Part shown: piece after piece, positions 25,401 to 34,804 of the stretch
Layout: every line of letters starts with the position of its first letter
How positions within the stretch are numbered: the stretch's first letter is position 1
Assembly (NCBI GenBank): GCA_949128115.1
Contig: OX421962.1
Location: forward strand, 37,285,745 to 37,349,744
Reading direction: 5' to 3'
Source of the DNA: Anaspis maculata
Taxonomy: Eukaryota > Arthropoda > Insecta > Coleoptera > Scraptiidae
Length of the DNA stretch: 64,000 nt
Notes under the pieces: generated by a model
Seen by the model: only the letters and a program-made list of their open reading frames with translations
Databases searched by the model: none
Told to the model about the DNA's origin: nothing
Program-made: the position numbers and the translations under genes

Positions 25401-26546
25401 AATGTCAAAACTCATAATTTAAATCATAGAAGCCATCCGCAGGGTTTTTGGGAGTAATCTCGAATTTTATGATGGTAGATAGGGGTTGGGGGTGGAGGAG
25501 GGGGTTGATATTTTTCTGTCAAATTAATACATTTAGCATGAAACACAACTTGAAGAGAAACCAAATAAAAAGCTTTTATCAACGTCATAATATCATTTTG
25601 AAGCCGTCAAAACCTCCAACTTCAACCCCCTGTGGGTGAAAAACTGTCCATTATTTGAGTTTGGGGTTCACGGTATTTGATTAGTATCTCATGAGCTACA
25701 ACATATCAAAAATTCAGAGAATTTAACCGGGAGCCATTTTCCATAAGAATCGTGCGGGGTCCTTTACTAAAAAATCATTCGAGATATGTATATTTTTCGA
25801 ATTAGGTATTCTTTAGGCTATTTATTTATTTATTAATTATTTGTTTAATTTAGAAAATTGAATAGCATATTGTTCATACATGAAAGGAAATCGCATCCCA
25901 AATTTGAATTTTCTGTTTTCAAAATAAAGGTGACAAAAGTGATTTCTGCTTGATTCACTTTTTCAGTGGCATCAGAAACCCCTTTAATATATTCAACACT
26001 ACGGAACGAGCTACGGAAGGCGAAGAAGAATGTAATCAAATGTTTATTAAACTGATATCTTATTACCCTTCTCAAAGTCACGTTTTCGAAAAAAGTGGAA
26101 TTGAACCAAACGCTGGTAGAATTTTCGTCTTCATCGGGCTTGCACCAAAACTGAGTAGGCGGCGCCAAAAAAACTATGCTCAGTTGGAACCAGGCTATGG
26201 GTATCTTCAAGAGGGCCATCAGCAGTGACAACTTGAACTGCCACCGGCCGAAATTCCCAATGGTCGATTGGATCACGTCTTCATCTTTGCGTCCTTGCCT
26301 GTTGTCGGACTCTATAACAAAAAGACCATTATATTTACTAACCAAAGCAATGATTTGTAAAGTAAATACGTGAGATTTGAAAGCGGTGAGCTTCGAAAAA
26401 ACTCGCAGAGAAAGATACTGTAGAGAGAGAGCATTCTGCTAAACACTCGATAATTATACACTCAGATAGGTGTTAGGTGATACGAATTAAAGTAAGGTGC
26501 TTATTGAATTAATTATTGCGATTATTATCTTACCTAATTGATCCAT
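22356..26546 (-). CDS. SLC22-type organic cation/anion transporter, eight exons
   Basis: Plasma-membrane major facilitator of the organic cation transporter group. Minus-strand coding exons: 26534-26546, 26067-26311, 24311-24497, 23898-24252, 23615-23842, 22894-23170, 22557-22828, 22356-22440. All junctions are GT-AG and phases agree, giving 553 residues, typical for the family. Seen: TM1 at about 31-52; a large extracellular loop (57-136) with three sequons (NST 68, NST 75, NVT 81), later NQT and NTT sequons, cysteines, and the GYEY...STIVTEWNLVC type signature before TM2; the major-facilitator loop motif GVFADKKGRK at 154-163; PESPRWL at 270-276 before the central cytosolic loop; GELFPTTVRNAG at 446-457; and LPETQG near 504-509. 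The C terminus is polar. Substrate cannot be told from sequence. Intron 2 (24498-26066) contains a 1.1 kb hairpin. Confidence 0.95.
22557..22828 (-). CDS. SLC22 transporter coding exon 7
   Basis: Begins ISMPALYLFSGELFPTTVRN; TM10 to TM12 and LPETQG. Donor GTTAGT in phase 2. Confidence 0.93.
22894..23170 (-). CDS. SLC22 transporter coding exon 6
   Basis: Acceptor TTGCAG, donor GTGAGT. Encodes LICGVTFYAF to GIFGLS (TM7 to TM9). Confidence 0.95.
23615..23842 (-). CDS. SLC22 transporter coding exon 5
   Basis: Begins VIPESPRWLIAVGRG; cytosolic loop. Donor GTAAGT. Confidence 0.93.
23898..24252 (-). CDS. SLC22 transporter coding exon 4
   Basis: Begins NIFFGVFADKKGRK; TM3 to TM6. Donor GTAATT within GCATT/GTAATT, placed so that the next exon restores FVIPESPRWL. 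Confidence 0.9.
24311..24497 (-). CDS. SLC22 transporter coding exon 3
   Basis: Acceptor TATTTTCAG, donor GTTTGA. Encodes EGLNTGFCEI to MFGVLLG (rest of extracellular loop and TM2). Confidence 0.95.
24686..25764. repeat. 1.08 kb near-perfect hairpin in transporter intron
   Basis: Left arm 24686-25216 (aaaggaccccgcacgattct ... tacaggggactgaagtt) is the reverse complement of right arm 25238-25764 (aacttcagtcccctgcag ... agaatcgtgcggggtccttt), separated by a loop of only about 21 bases. The same 60-residue translation appears on opposite strands in the two arms (24767-25003 minus, 25448-25639 plus), which shows how little the arms have diverged. No transposase gene. Lies wholly in intron 2 of the transporter. 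Confidence 0.92.
26067..26311 (-). CDS. SLC22 transporter coding exon 2
   Basis: Acceptor TTTTGTTATAG, donor GTAATA. Encodes the N terminus, TM1 and the start of the extracellular loop. Confidence 0.92.
26534..26546 (-). CDS. SLC22 transporter coding exon 1
   Basis: Encodes MDQL plus one base; donor GTAAGA. Only 13 coding bases, chosen because it supplies the only start that joins in phase to exon 2. Confidence 0.75.
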
Positions 26547-27507
26547 ATTTTGAACTAATGCGCAAGGAAGAAAACTTTTAAACAGAACATACACAAACGT
26601 TATAATAAAGAACTCGGAAATCGACTGTTGTGGCGCGAGCGAGGAGAAATTTGCTCGAAGTGAAAGTAACCAGGAGACGAAATATTTTGATTATGTGTGA
26701 GTATGTGTAATATAAATGTAGCGGCCAGCCAAGCTTGATTTGGTTTTTAACGAGGCAGGGGACTTTCTTGGCGGTGCTTAGGCACGCGCTAAATTTCAAA
26801 TTAGGAATTGCAGAAAGAGATGAAAATGAAGATCTTGTTAAGAGTGCAGGTAGGTACCTACGTCGATGGACACAGTACCTAGTGCACAAAGGAAAGAACC
26901 GGATCAAACTGCAGCATGACCTGCGCATATTGTTTCAGAAATAGGTGAGTGTAATAAAAATTCCCCGCCGTAGCTGACCTTTTGCAGATCAAGAACTTTC
27001 ACTGACAATGGGGAAAGAAAAATACTAAATAATGAGAATTATTGTTGATTCCTGATCGACTCTTTTGTAGTAGGTAGGTACATATCTATCTACCTATCTA
27101 AACAACATAGTTTTCAATTATTCTCTGTTAATAGTAGAGGCAACAATTAGAGCCGTTTCAGGGTCAAGGCTTAAAAAAATCTTGATGTTTCTTACTCGTT
27201 CCAATTTTTTTCTTGTAAAAATATTGGATCTCGGCCCCTAATTCATTAAGTACCTGGCTACCGAAACCGAAGTCTAGATCGAAGTCTTTTTACGGTTGTG
27301 ATAATTTGAAGAAGAATGTAAAAGTGAGGTAGGACGTACCTATTTTGAAAAGCTTGTCTAGGAGCCAGAGCCACTGGATCAGATTCCTGCTTTCTCTTAT
27401 ACAAGAAGTGCACTGCAAGAATTGTCGCCTGTGTGAGACAAGTGTGCTACTAGATGGCGCTCCAGTGGACGCTAAGAAAATAAGTTGAATCTTTCAGAAC
27501 TTTAGTA
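26547..27507. other. Upstream of the transporter, nothing specific
   Basis: Contains the presumed 5' untranslated region and promoter of the transporter, TAGG/CCTA palindromes (26850, 27071-27110) and no other gene that I can support. Confidence 0.4.
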
Positions 27508-28896
27508 GTCCAGGAATTTTAGCTGTTAAAATCGCAAATAGCGAACAAAAATGAAAGCGAGCCGGATTTTTGTATATAAGCTCAGTTAAGCATGTAGTTT
27601 AACATAGTAAAAGTCCTCAAGAATCCGGTGTGAGCTTCGGCCGTTGTGGCCTCGAGAAGAACTTGAGGATTAGTTTTTCGCGTATATCTCGTGAACGATG
27701 GCACTTAGGAGGAAAGTGCTGCGGAATAAATTGTTGAAAATTTTATTGTCTATAAGAAAGGTCCTTACACATTTCATCGTCAGTCCACTCCTTCTTCGTC
27801 AAAACACAAGAAAATTAAAATAATTCAGATGCTCGATGCTGAAGACTGTATGAACCTTGAGTTTTATGATGGCGGAGTGCCACCTCGTAGAGTTGTTGGT
27901 TGATCCACTATTTCTTGATTGAAACTTGAAGCCATCAATACGAACTATGCCGGCGGCATATACAGGGTGAAATAAAATTAAAAAGTTGAACATTTGTATC
28001 TCAAGAACCAAAATAGGTGAAGACATGTAAATCGCCATAAATATTTCTGATTCCATGGTCATGAAGTCGTCGTAAACTTGAATTAGATATCTTGAGCCGT
28101 TCTTGAAATATCTTCAAAACACTGAAGTCGTTACCGAAAAAAATAGTGTTTTCGTCTACTCATCAGAAAAAAAGTTGATTGTGTTTTTCCTGAAAGTAGT
28201 TGGCCTAGAGAGTGTTTTTCACTATTATTTAATTTTAAATGTTATTCATCATTGTTTCGATTCGAAACACCAAGTCTCGATTCAATATCTGAAGAATTAC
28301 TGATATACGGAAAACTAGTTTTTTTTGTAACGACTTCAGTCTTCTGAAAATATATCAGAAACGGCTCAACATATTTGATCCAAATTTACGACGACTTCAT
28401 GACCATGAAATAAGAAATCTTTTTGTCGATTTATATGTCTTCACCTATTGTGGTTCTTGAGGTACATTTGTTCAACTTTTTATTTTTATTCCACCCTGTA
28501 TATGCCGCCGGCATAGTTGGTATTGATGGCAAATAGTTTCAGTCAAAACAGAATAGATCGAACAACACCTCCACCAAGTGGCACCCCGCCATCATAAAAC
28601 TCAAGGTCCATACAGTCTTCAGCATCGAGCATCTGGATTATTTTAATTTTCTTGGGTTTTGACGAAGAAGGAGTGGACTGACGATGGAATGTGTAAGGAC
28701 CTTTCTTATAGACAATAAAATTTTCAACAATTTTTCTCAAACACTTTCTTCCTAAGTGCCATTGTTCACCTGATATACGCGAAAAACTGATCCTCAAGTT
28801 CTTCTCGAGGCCACAACGGCCGAAGCTCACACCGGATTCTTGAGGACTTTTACTATGTTAAACTACATGCTTAACTGAGCTTATATACAAAAATCC

Positions 28897-29232
28897 CATG
28901 GAGTGAGTCTACCACTTTACCTGAGAAGATTCTACACACAGCTTAGAACATCGTTTGACACAATAACACGCTTATATTTTGGTGGAATGACATACGTTGT
29001 TGATGCCGGAAAAAAGTGCACGATATGCAACCTCAACAAAAACGAGACGCTGGATCACATCCTTTTCGTCTGTCCAGTATACCGGGAGTTCAGGGGAAAG
29101 CTTGAAGGGCTGGGGAGGGATGTGAGCCTGCTGTTGATGACCACAGAGACCAAGGTGATAAAGAGTGTTCACCGATATCTCTTCCAGTGTCTGCGACTGA
29201 GGGCATTTGTACTAGCGGAGGGAGAGTGGTGA
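28897..29232 (+). pseudogene. C-terminal fragment of a non-LTR reverse transcriptase ORF
   Basis: Open from the insertion junction to TGA at 29230-29232, about 111 residues. It carries C-x2-C-x9-H-x4-C (CTICN ... LDHILFVC), the cysteine/histidine motif found at the C-terminal end of many non-LTR retrotransposon polyproteins, preceded by an arginine-rich LYLRRFYTQLRT segment. The reverse transcriptase and endonuclease domains are missing, so the copy is dead. The clade cannot be fixed from this part. Confidence 0.8.
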
Positions 29233-29495
29233 TTGGTGGCTCCGAGGCTTGTCAATTCTAAAGTAAATGGGGGAGAAAGGGGTAAAATTTATTTGGTTTG
29301 AAATACGGCACTGAGGTGCTAGCTGTGAGCAATTTTTGTTTCTGTCTTATTAAGTATCATTACTATTATTATTTTTCATCTTACTATCATTATACATACT
29401 TATACTATTTATTAAGTTTCTTTTCCACGAGCTCCTTGCTCAAAATTTGTTACCAAATTATACGAGCAATAAATCATTTATTATTATTATTATTA
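28897..29495 (+). mobile_element. 5'-truncated non-LTR retrotransposon insertion
   Basis: A 599-bp insertion flanked by a perfect 16-bp target duplication, ttatatacaaaaatcc, at 28881-28896 and 29496-29511. It ends in a (TTA)n tail and starts inside a coding frame, as expected for target-primed reverse transcription. The opposite arm of the surrounding hairpin (near 27565-27580) shows the uninterrupted empty site. Confidence 0.95.
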
Positions 29496-29557
29496 TTATA
29501 TACAAAAATCCGGCTCGCTTTCATTTTTGTTCGCTATTTTTTCTAAAATTCCTGGAC

Positions 29558-30010
29558 TATAGCGGAACTTTATTTTTTTAGTTACCTAGGTAGGTACCTA
29601 TGGTTTGTGTTTTGAACTTTTGTGTTGCTTTCATTTTCATTCGTTAAAAATCGTCGTCATGTCTGTCGCCGGACAGATAGGTAAATTTTGATATTTTATG
29701 TAAAAGTGCTTTGATTGCAATATAATTGTGTTATAGGTACCTCCGAGGGTACCTCCATGATTTGTATTAATTCAGCTTTCTTGATTCGGATGTATTATAG
29801 GTAGAGATGGGCGACATCATGATCCTGTTTCCGTTTCCTGTTATCAAAGTTTGATAATTATTAAAATATCAAATACCTATCAATAATAATTATCGATATT
29901 TGATACATCGATATGTTTTAAAAATAAAATCATTAGTTGATATATCGATATATTGATAAATTTATTCATATCAATGATAGTTTCACCCATTCATAATTAT
30001 AAGTATGTAT
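29558..30010. other. No gene seen
   Basis: AT-rich, with a run of TATCGATATNNATCGATA-like palindromes at about 29880-29960 and a TAGG tract at 29588. Nothing coding. Confidence 0.45.
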
Positions 30011-30542
30011 ATCATATCCCATAACACTTTCTATTTTCAGTAGAATGACTTTGTGGCACAAAAATAAAGTGACAATAAGCTGGAGTGCTGGAAGAATACG
30101 GCCGATGGTCGCTGATAGTTTTGCTCCAAAACTTTGCAGGTGCCATATCACATCAGCCGTAGCCGTAGCCCCTCAGCTTGTCACTTTTTTTTTTTTCTTT
30201 TGACCTACTGCATCAACTACTAGATCATTAGCAGGTTTTTCAGTAACGATAACAGTATTGACGATAACAACGAAGACATTTCTGGAACAGTGAGGATTAA
30301 TCAGTGGGGTTTTGTTTCGATAGCTTTCTCGTTTCATCCCTTTTCCCGGGGCGTCACCGCTTGATATTAGATGCCCCAGTACTAAGAAACGCGTGAAAAA
30401 GTCCATCTGAGCCAGTGCGGATTTGTACCCGGGGCCTTCGCCTTTGAAAGCGGACCCGAGCTCACCGTGCTACCGACTGGGTCCACTTTATTTTTGCTCC
30501 AAAAAGTCATTCTGCTGAAAATAGAAAGTGTATGGGATATAG
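30011..30542. mobile_element. TIR element carrying a nested SINE
   Basis: Left 30011-30072 (atcccataacactttctatt ... aaaataaagtgac) and right 30484-30542 (cactttatttttgctcc ... aaatagaaagtgtatgggat) are inverted repeats. The inner sequence (agctggagtgctgg ... gtagccgtagcccctcagct) resembles a related element at 54931-55070. A SINE is inserted near the right end. Confidence 0.75.
30187..30482 (-). mobile_element. tRNA-derived SINE, family 1, copy 1
   Basis: On the minus strand: cagtcggtagcacggtgagc (A-box region), then a B box gggtacaaatcc, then a body shared with 34474-34794 (actggggcatct, gatgaaacgagaaagc, aaaccccactgat, aacctgctaatga) and a poly(A) tail at 30183-30198. The target duplication is short and merges with the tail (AAAGTG). 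Confidence 0.85.
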
Positions 30543-30649
30543 CTATCACATTGGGGAGGGGGGAGTGAAAAATCTCATTAAAAAAACAATATTCTATTTT
30601 TAGATGGCTCTTAAAAAGTAAAAATCTGTTATGACACACAATGACACAA

Positions 30650-31060
30650 TACTTTTCCGACTAGCATCCATCAGGAGCCTATGGGAATTTTTGTTCGAGA
30701 CGTCCCTTCGGGAGGTAAATTGAGGTTTGAAAGAAGAATTGAAATGAATTTACATCATTTTCATGATAAAATTGAACAATTTTCCAGTGAAATTGAAGTT
30801 TGTCGGAAAGCTTCAAAGCCTTTATTCCAGTATCATCCCATTGTAACAATTATCAATTGAGGCTCCATTCTAAGCTCCATCAATCGAGTTCGGTTTCGAT
30901 AAGTCATGAGTTGCTTGTCAGGCCGGTTTTACATTTTCAACCGGAAAACTCTCGGAAAATTGGGGAAAGAAATTGTTGGAAAATGTTCAAGAATCTGTTA
31001 CCTCTTGTTATAAAGAAAATGGTGAAGATCTGTTCAAGGGATTAGAAGTTGTGAATTTGC
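30650..31060 (+). repeat. Dispersed repeat copy (TGTGGGGCGACAC family, degenerate)
   Basis: Shares acttttccgactag, gagacgtcccttcggga, aagctccatcaatcgag, ggttttacattttcaaccg and gttggaaaatgtt with 40905-41375 and, inverted, with 20440-20960. Confidence 0.7.
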
Positions 31061-32009
31061 AGTTATTTTAGGGGGGATTCGATAACCATTGGTACGATTT
31101 AATCCGAATTCCCGTATGCTGAAACGTCGAGATCTGTCGAAAACAATCGGCGTCATGTCTGTCGCAGGAAAGCACCGTCGCAGGACTTCTCATCGCTCAT
31201 CGTGGCATTCTTCCTGCAACGTTCTTGGAAGATAATCATTTTGATTCTATTAAAAAATTATCAAATTAAATTAATTATCTTCGAGATTAATTTTTAGCGC
31301 ATTTTCGAAATCTTTTATTAGTGGGACCATTTGGGACGATTGTCATGAAACTTGGTACTTATTACTCTTGTCTCGTATGATCATTCTTATTTTCAAGGTG
31401 GATTTCATGATTCCACCGCCATCTTGGTCGCCATATTTTTTATGTTTTTTTTTTGAACCTATGATTTTGAACAATCTGTTCTGCATTTTCTGGAACAATA
31501 AGTACTTTATTTGATGAATAAATAAATAACTCAAAAAACTAAGATAAAATTAAATATCTTGCGAGTACCGTTTTATGTAATTGTGTGATAACTTGGAATT
31601 TAATTTACACCTTAGTCAAAACGGGTGGGTAGGTCGTTAGGTTTGAAACGTTTAAGGGCCGCCATATTGAAATCTCTTACTAGTGGAACGATTGTCATGA
31701 AACTTGGAACCTACTCTTGTCTTCAGAGGCGGCGCAGGTCTGAAATGAAATTTAGGGTGGCACAAGAAAAACGAAAGAGAAACGCGCACGCCGCAGACGA
31801 GAATTTTTCGGAAAAAGGGGCGTGGTCATTCTATTATTTGGTATTGTGGTATTGGTATCTATTGTGTTTATTCTTTACGTCAAAGGAAAATGTCACACGC
31901 CCTACCCCTATGATAACCCTAGGCAGGGGCGGAGTTGGGTTTCGTGGCGCCCTAGCATGACTGAATTCGCCGCCCCTTCCCCTTAGAGAGGTGTGTTTCA
32001 GAGAACTAA
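31061..32009. repeat. Copies of a 115-bp sub-repeat and unclassified sequence
   Basis: At 31315-31430 and 31670-31725 lie copies of a unit reading tagtggaacgattgtcatga ... cttattttcaagg ... atggccgccat, the same as in 32885-33170 and, inverted, 34180-34410. No gene. Confidence 0.6.
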
Positions 32010-32190
32010 CGCATCAACAGCGAGGTTATTAGCACTCTTTTTTCGGTGTCGTTCTCGTTTTACCCTTTTTCCCTTGACGTGACTGCACGGTAGTAGGTAC
32101 ACGCCAAGGTATACTAAAGGGCGCATGAAAATACTTACGATCCCTAGAATTGCTTCCAAAGACGGAGTCCACCGCGCTACCGGCCGAGTT
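32010..32190 (-). mobile_element. SINE family 1, degenerate copy
   Basis: Minus strand ends match the family: the right edge gaccgcgctaccggccgag is a tRNA-like head and the left edge has the gttattagcactc/gatgcgttag-like tail. Strongly diverged from the copies at 30187 and 34474. Confidence 0.5.
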
Positions 32191-32884
32191 AGAAGTTCTT
32201 TGTGTTTATACTTTCAGAGCACTAACTGCTGTTGATGATAATAAGTGGTTTTTCACCAATAGTTGACACAAATCGAGACACAAATTAACAAAAATTGAAA
32301 AGAAAAAAATTGTGCGAACGCGATTTTCGTGAACTAAAAATAAAACCACGCAGTTTTTCACAAGAAGACGATGTCGATGCCGCCCCCTTGGATCTGCCGC
32401 CCTAGGGACGTATGCCTACTTTGCCTATTGCCAAATCCGCCCCTGCTTAGGCTAAAGTCGTGCGCCAAAAGAAGTCACAAAAATTAATATAAAGCGACAT
32501 CCAAAATGGTTAGGCACATTATTTTCGAAATATGCTTATTTCTTCGGTTCGTGGTAGAAGAGTAAACTGTCAAGCGCGGCGACCGCGCGCCAGCTTTTTT
32601 CTCTCAAATAATAAACAACGGCATAAACGCAGATCAAATGAGATAAAAAAGTTTGTTGATTTACATATGATATAATAATGCAAAAATTGCTGGTAGGTAC
32701 CTAGGTACCTCGCTAGGTACCTACTGTATATGAATGTTTGATTGTTTGATAACAGCCGTAGCGAAGATATGCCTTAAAAACTCAAAACTATGCACCTAGG
32801 TATACGTATAGTGCTTATTGCCTGTAAAAAAAAGACGGGACATTGAGGGGGGCCTGTGCCCCCCAGGACCCTCCAAGGAACTTC
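32191..32884. other. No gene seen
   Basis: Intergenic; a dense run of TAGGTACC palindromes at 32690-32730. Nothing coding. Confidence 0.45.
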
Positions 32885-34412
32885 TCTGCTTGTCTCGTAC
32901 GAACGTTCTTATTTTCAAGGTAAATTTCATGATTCCGCCTTCCGCCCCATCTTGGCCGCCATATCGAAATTTGTTATTAGTGGAACGATTTTCATGGAAC
33001 TCGGAACTTGCCTTTGTCACGTATGATCATTCTGATTCTCAAGCTGAATTTCATGATTCCGCCGCCATCTTGAAATTTCTCATCAGTGGAACGATTGTCA
33101 TGGAACGTGGAACTTATTCTTGTTTGGTATGAACATTCTTATTTTCAAGCTGGACTTCATTTCCATCAATGACAGATCTGCACTAAGAAAATGCGATACT
33201 GCGACTCACGCACGTGAGGGGATATTCATTTGTTCCAATTGTGGCAGCCGTGCGCTGTGATCAACTGGCATGAACTATATTTTTGGACAGGACATTTTTC
33301 TAAGGCTCCCACCCCTATACTGAATTACATCTAAATACAAAATCGCCACTATGTCTAGATAATTCTTGGATTAGGTACAAGTATTTTTCAATCTAATATG
33401 AGAAATGGTGAAGAATAAAAACAAAAAGTTATAACAATAAAAATTTATAATAATGACGGTCGGCGGTCCCCAAAATGCTGGTGGCCTTTGATTAGCCTTT
33501 GCATCTAAATTGGTCTAATATTTCCGTGAATGTAAGATAAAATACGAATTTACCAAGAAATTTACAATATTAAACTCGTGGTTTATTTAAAAAAAATCAT
33601 ATCTGAAAAAACGTCCTGTTGGGCTGATTTTTGTTTAAAACACTTTGTCAAAATGTTTCCTAATTATGATCTGCCAAGTGAGTTCACAAATTTACATTAT
33701 TTTTGGTCCCCGGGGCCGCGGCCTGAAATTTTCATGCTATTTCATAGAAATGTGAATATTTTCCACAGTTATTTTTCTTGTGGAAATGGATGGAGATACA
33801 ACGTTCCAATAGGATGTGCATAGGAGGCAAAAGCTCATCTTCACGTCTGGCTACTATTAGACGCATGTCCACAAAGTTGCATTGCAATCAATTCAGAAAT
33901 ACCGAAAAAAAAAACAAGGGACAAGCTCATTTTTATCTAAATTTTCCTGAGGAAAATTTATCAAGTTTTCAAAGTAAAAATGTTCTCTGGTATGCAAAAA
34001 TCCAAACATCAAAATAATCCGTCACCACTAAGAAAGTATCAATATGAAACATTTGCAGATTAAGCTCAAATGACCACTAATGTATCTGATTGAAATTAAA
34101 AATAAGTAAATAATATCCCCTCACGTGCGTGAGTCGCAATAGCGCAATTTCTTAGTGCAGATCTGTCATTGATAGAAATGGGGTCCAGCTTGAAAATAAG
34201 AATGTTTATACGAGGCAAAAGTACCTACTCAAGTTCCAAGTTTCATGAAAATTGTTCCACTAATAAGAAATATCAATATGACGGCCAAGATAACGGAAAT
34301 CATGAAATTCAGCTTGAAAACAAGGATGTTCATGTACGAGACAAGAGTGAGTTCGAAGTTCCATGACAATCGTTCCACTAATAAGAGATTTCAATATGGT
34401 GGCCAAGATGGC
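32885..34412. repeat. Inverted repeat with tandem 115-bp sub-units in each arm
   Basis: Left arm 32885-33215 pairs with right arm 34112-34412: cacgcacgtgaggggatat against atatcccctcacgtgcgtg, then atgacagatctgcactaag against cttagtgcagatctgtcat, then two to three sub-units each. The 900-base interior (33216-34111) has no recognisable gene; the terminal cacgtgcgtgagt segment recurs at 45068. Confidence 0.75.
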
Positions 34413-34473
34413 GCCGGCACGTACCTAACTCGCCAGAAAGTGTCTTACTTTTAATCGGGTGATTTCTTGACTC

Positions 34474-34794
34474 AGCCCAGTCGGTAGCACGGTGAGCTCG
34501 GCCTCGCTTTCAAAGGCGAAGGTCCCGGGTTCAAATCCGCACTCGGCCAGATGGACTTTTTCACGCGTCCCTTAGTACTGGGGCATCTACTATCGTGCAG
34601 TGATGCCCCGGGAAGAGGGATGAAACGAGAAAGCCATCGAAACAAAACCCCACTGATAAATCCTCCACTGATTCAAAGATTTAAATAAATCTTACAGTAC
34701 TCCGTTGTTATCGTCCTCATTGTTATCGTTGAAGAAAATCCCCGACGGCAAAAACCTGCTAATAACCTAGCTGTTGATGCAGGGCAAAAAAAAA
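34474..34794 (+). mobile_element. tRNA-derived SINE, family 1, complete copy
   Basis: A 321-bp element with a tRNA-like head (cagtcggtagcacggtgagc, then cgggttcaaatccgcac: A and B boxes for RNA polymerase III), a body shared with the copy at 30187-30482, and an A9 tail. It is bracketed by a 10-bp target duplication ttcttgactc at 34464-34473 and 34795-34804. No independent tRNA gene: the acceptor stem does not pair. Confidence 0.92.
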
Positions 34795-34804
34795 TTCTTG
34801 ACTC

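Larger units (their letters stand above)
27508..29557. mobile_element. Long hairpin element, split by a retrotransposon
   Basis: Left arm 27508-28145 pairs with right arm 28310-28880 plus 29497-29557. Paired landmarks: gtccaggaattttag/ctaaaattcctggac, gtatataagctcagttaagc, ttgtggcctcgagaagaac, actatgccggcggcatatac, gactccttcttcg-type and ctgaagtcgtta. Loop about 165 bases. Ends are GTCC...GGAC flanked by TA. The right arm retains a frame of about 95 codons on the minus strand (28543-28830), also partly present in the left arm, of unknown meaning. Confidence 0.85.

Noticed and set aside
24767..25639. Identical 60-residue peptide encoded twice (MVDRGWGWRRGLIF type)
   Set aside because: It is the same sequence in the two arms of a hairpin, not a gene pair.
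34474..34550. Functional tRNA gene
   Set aside because: A and B boxes are present, but the cloverleaf acceptor stem does not close and the sequence continues into a SINE body with a poly(A) tail and target duplication.
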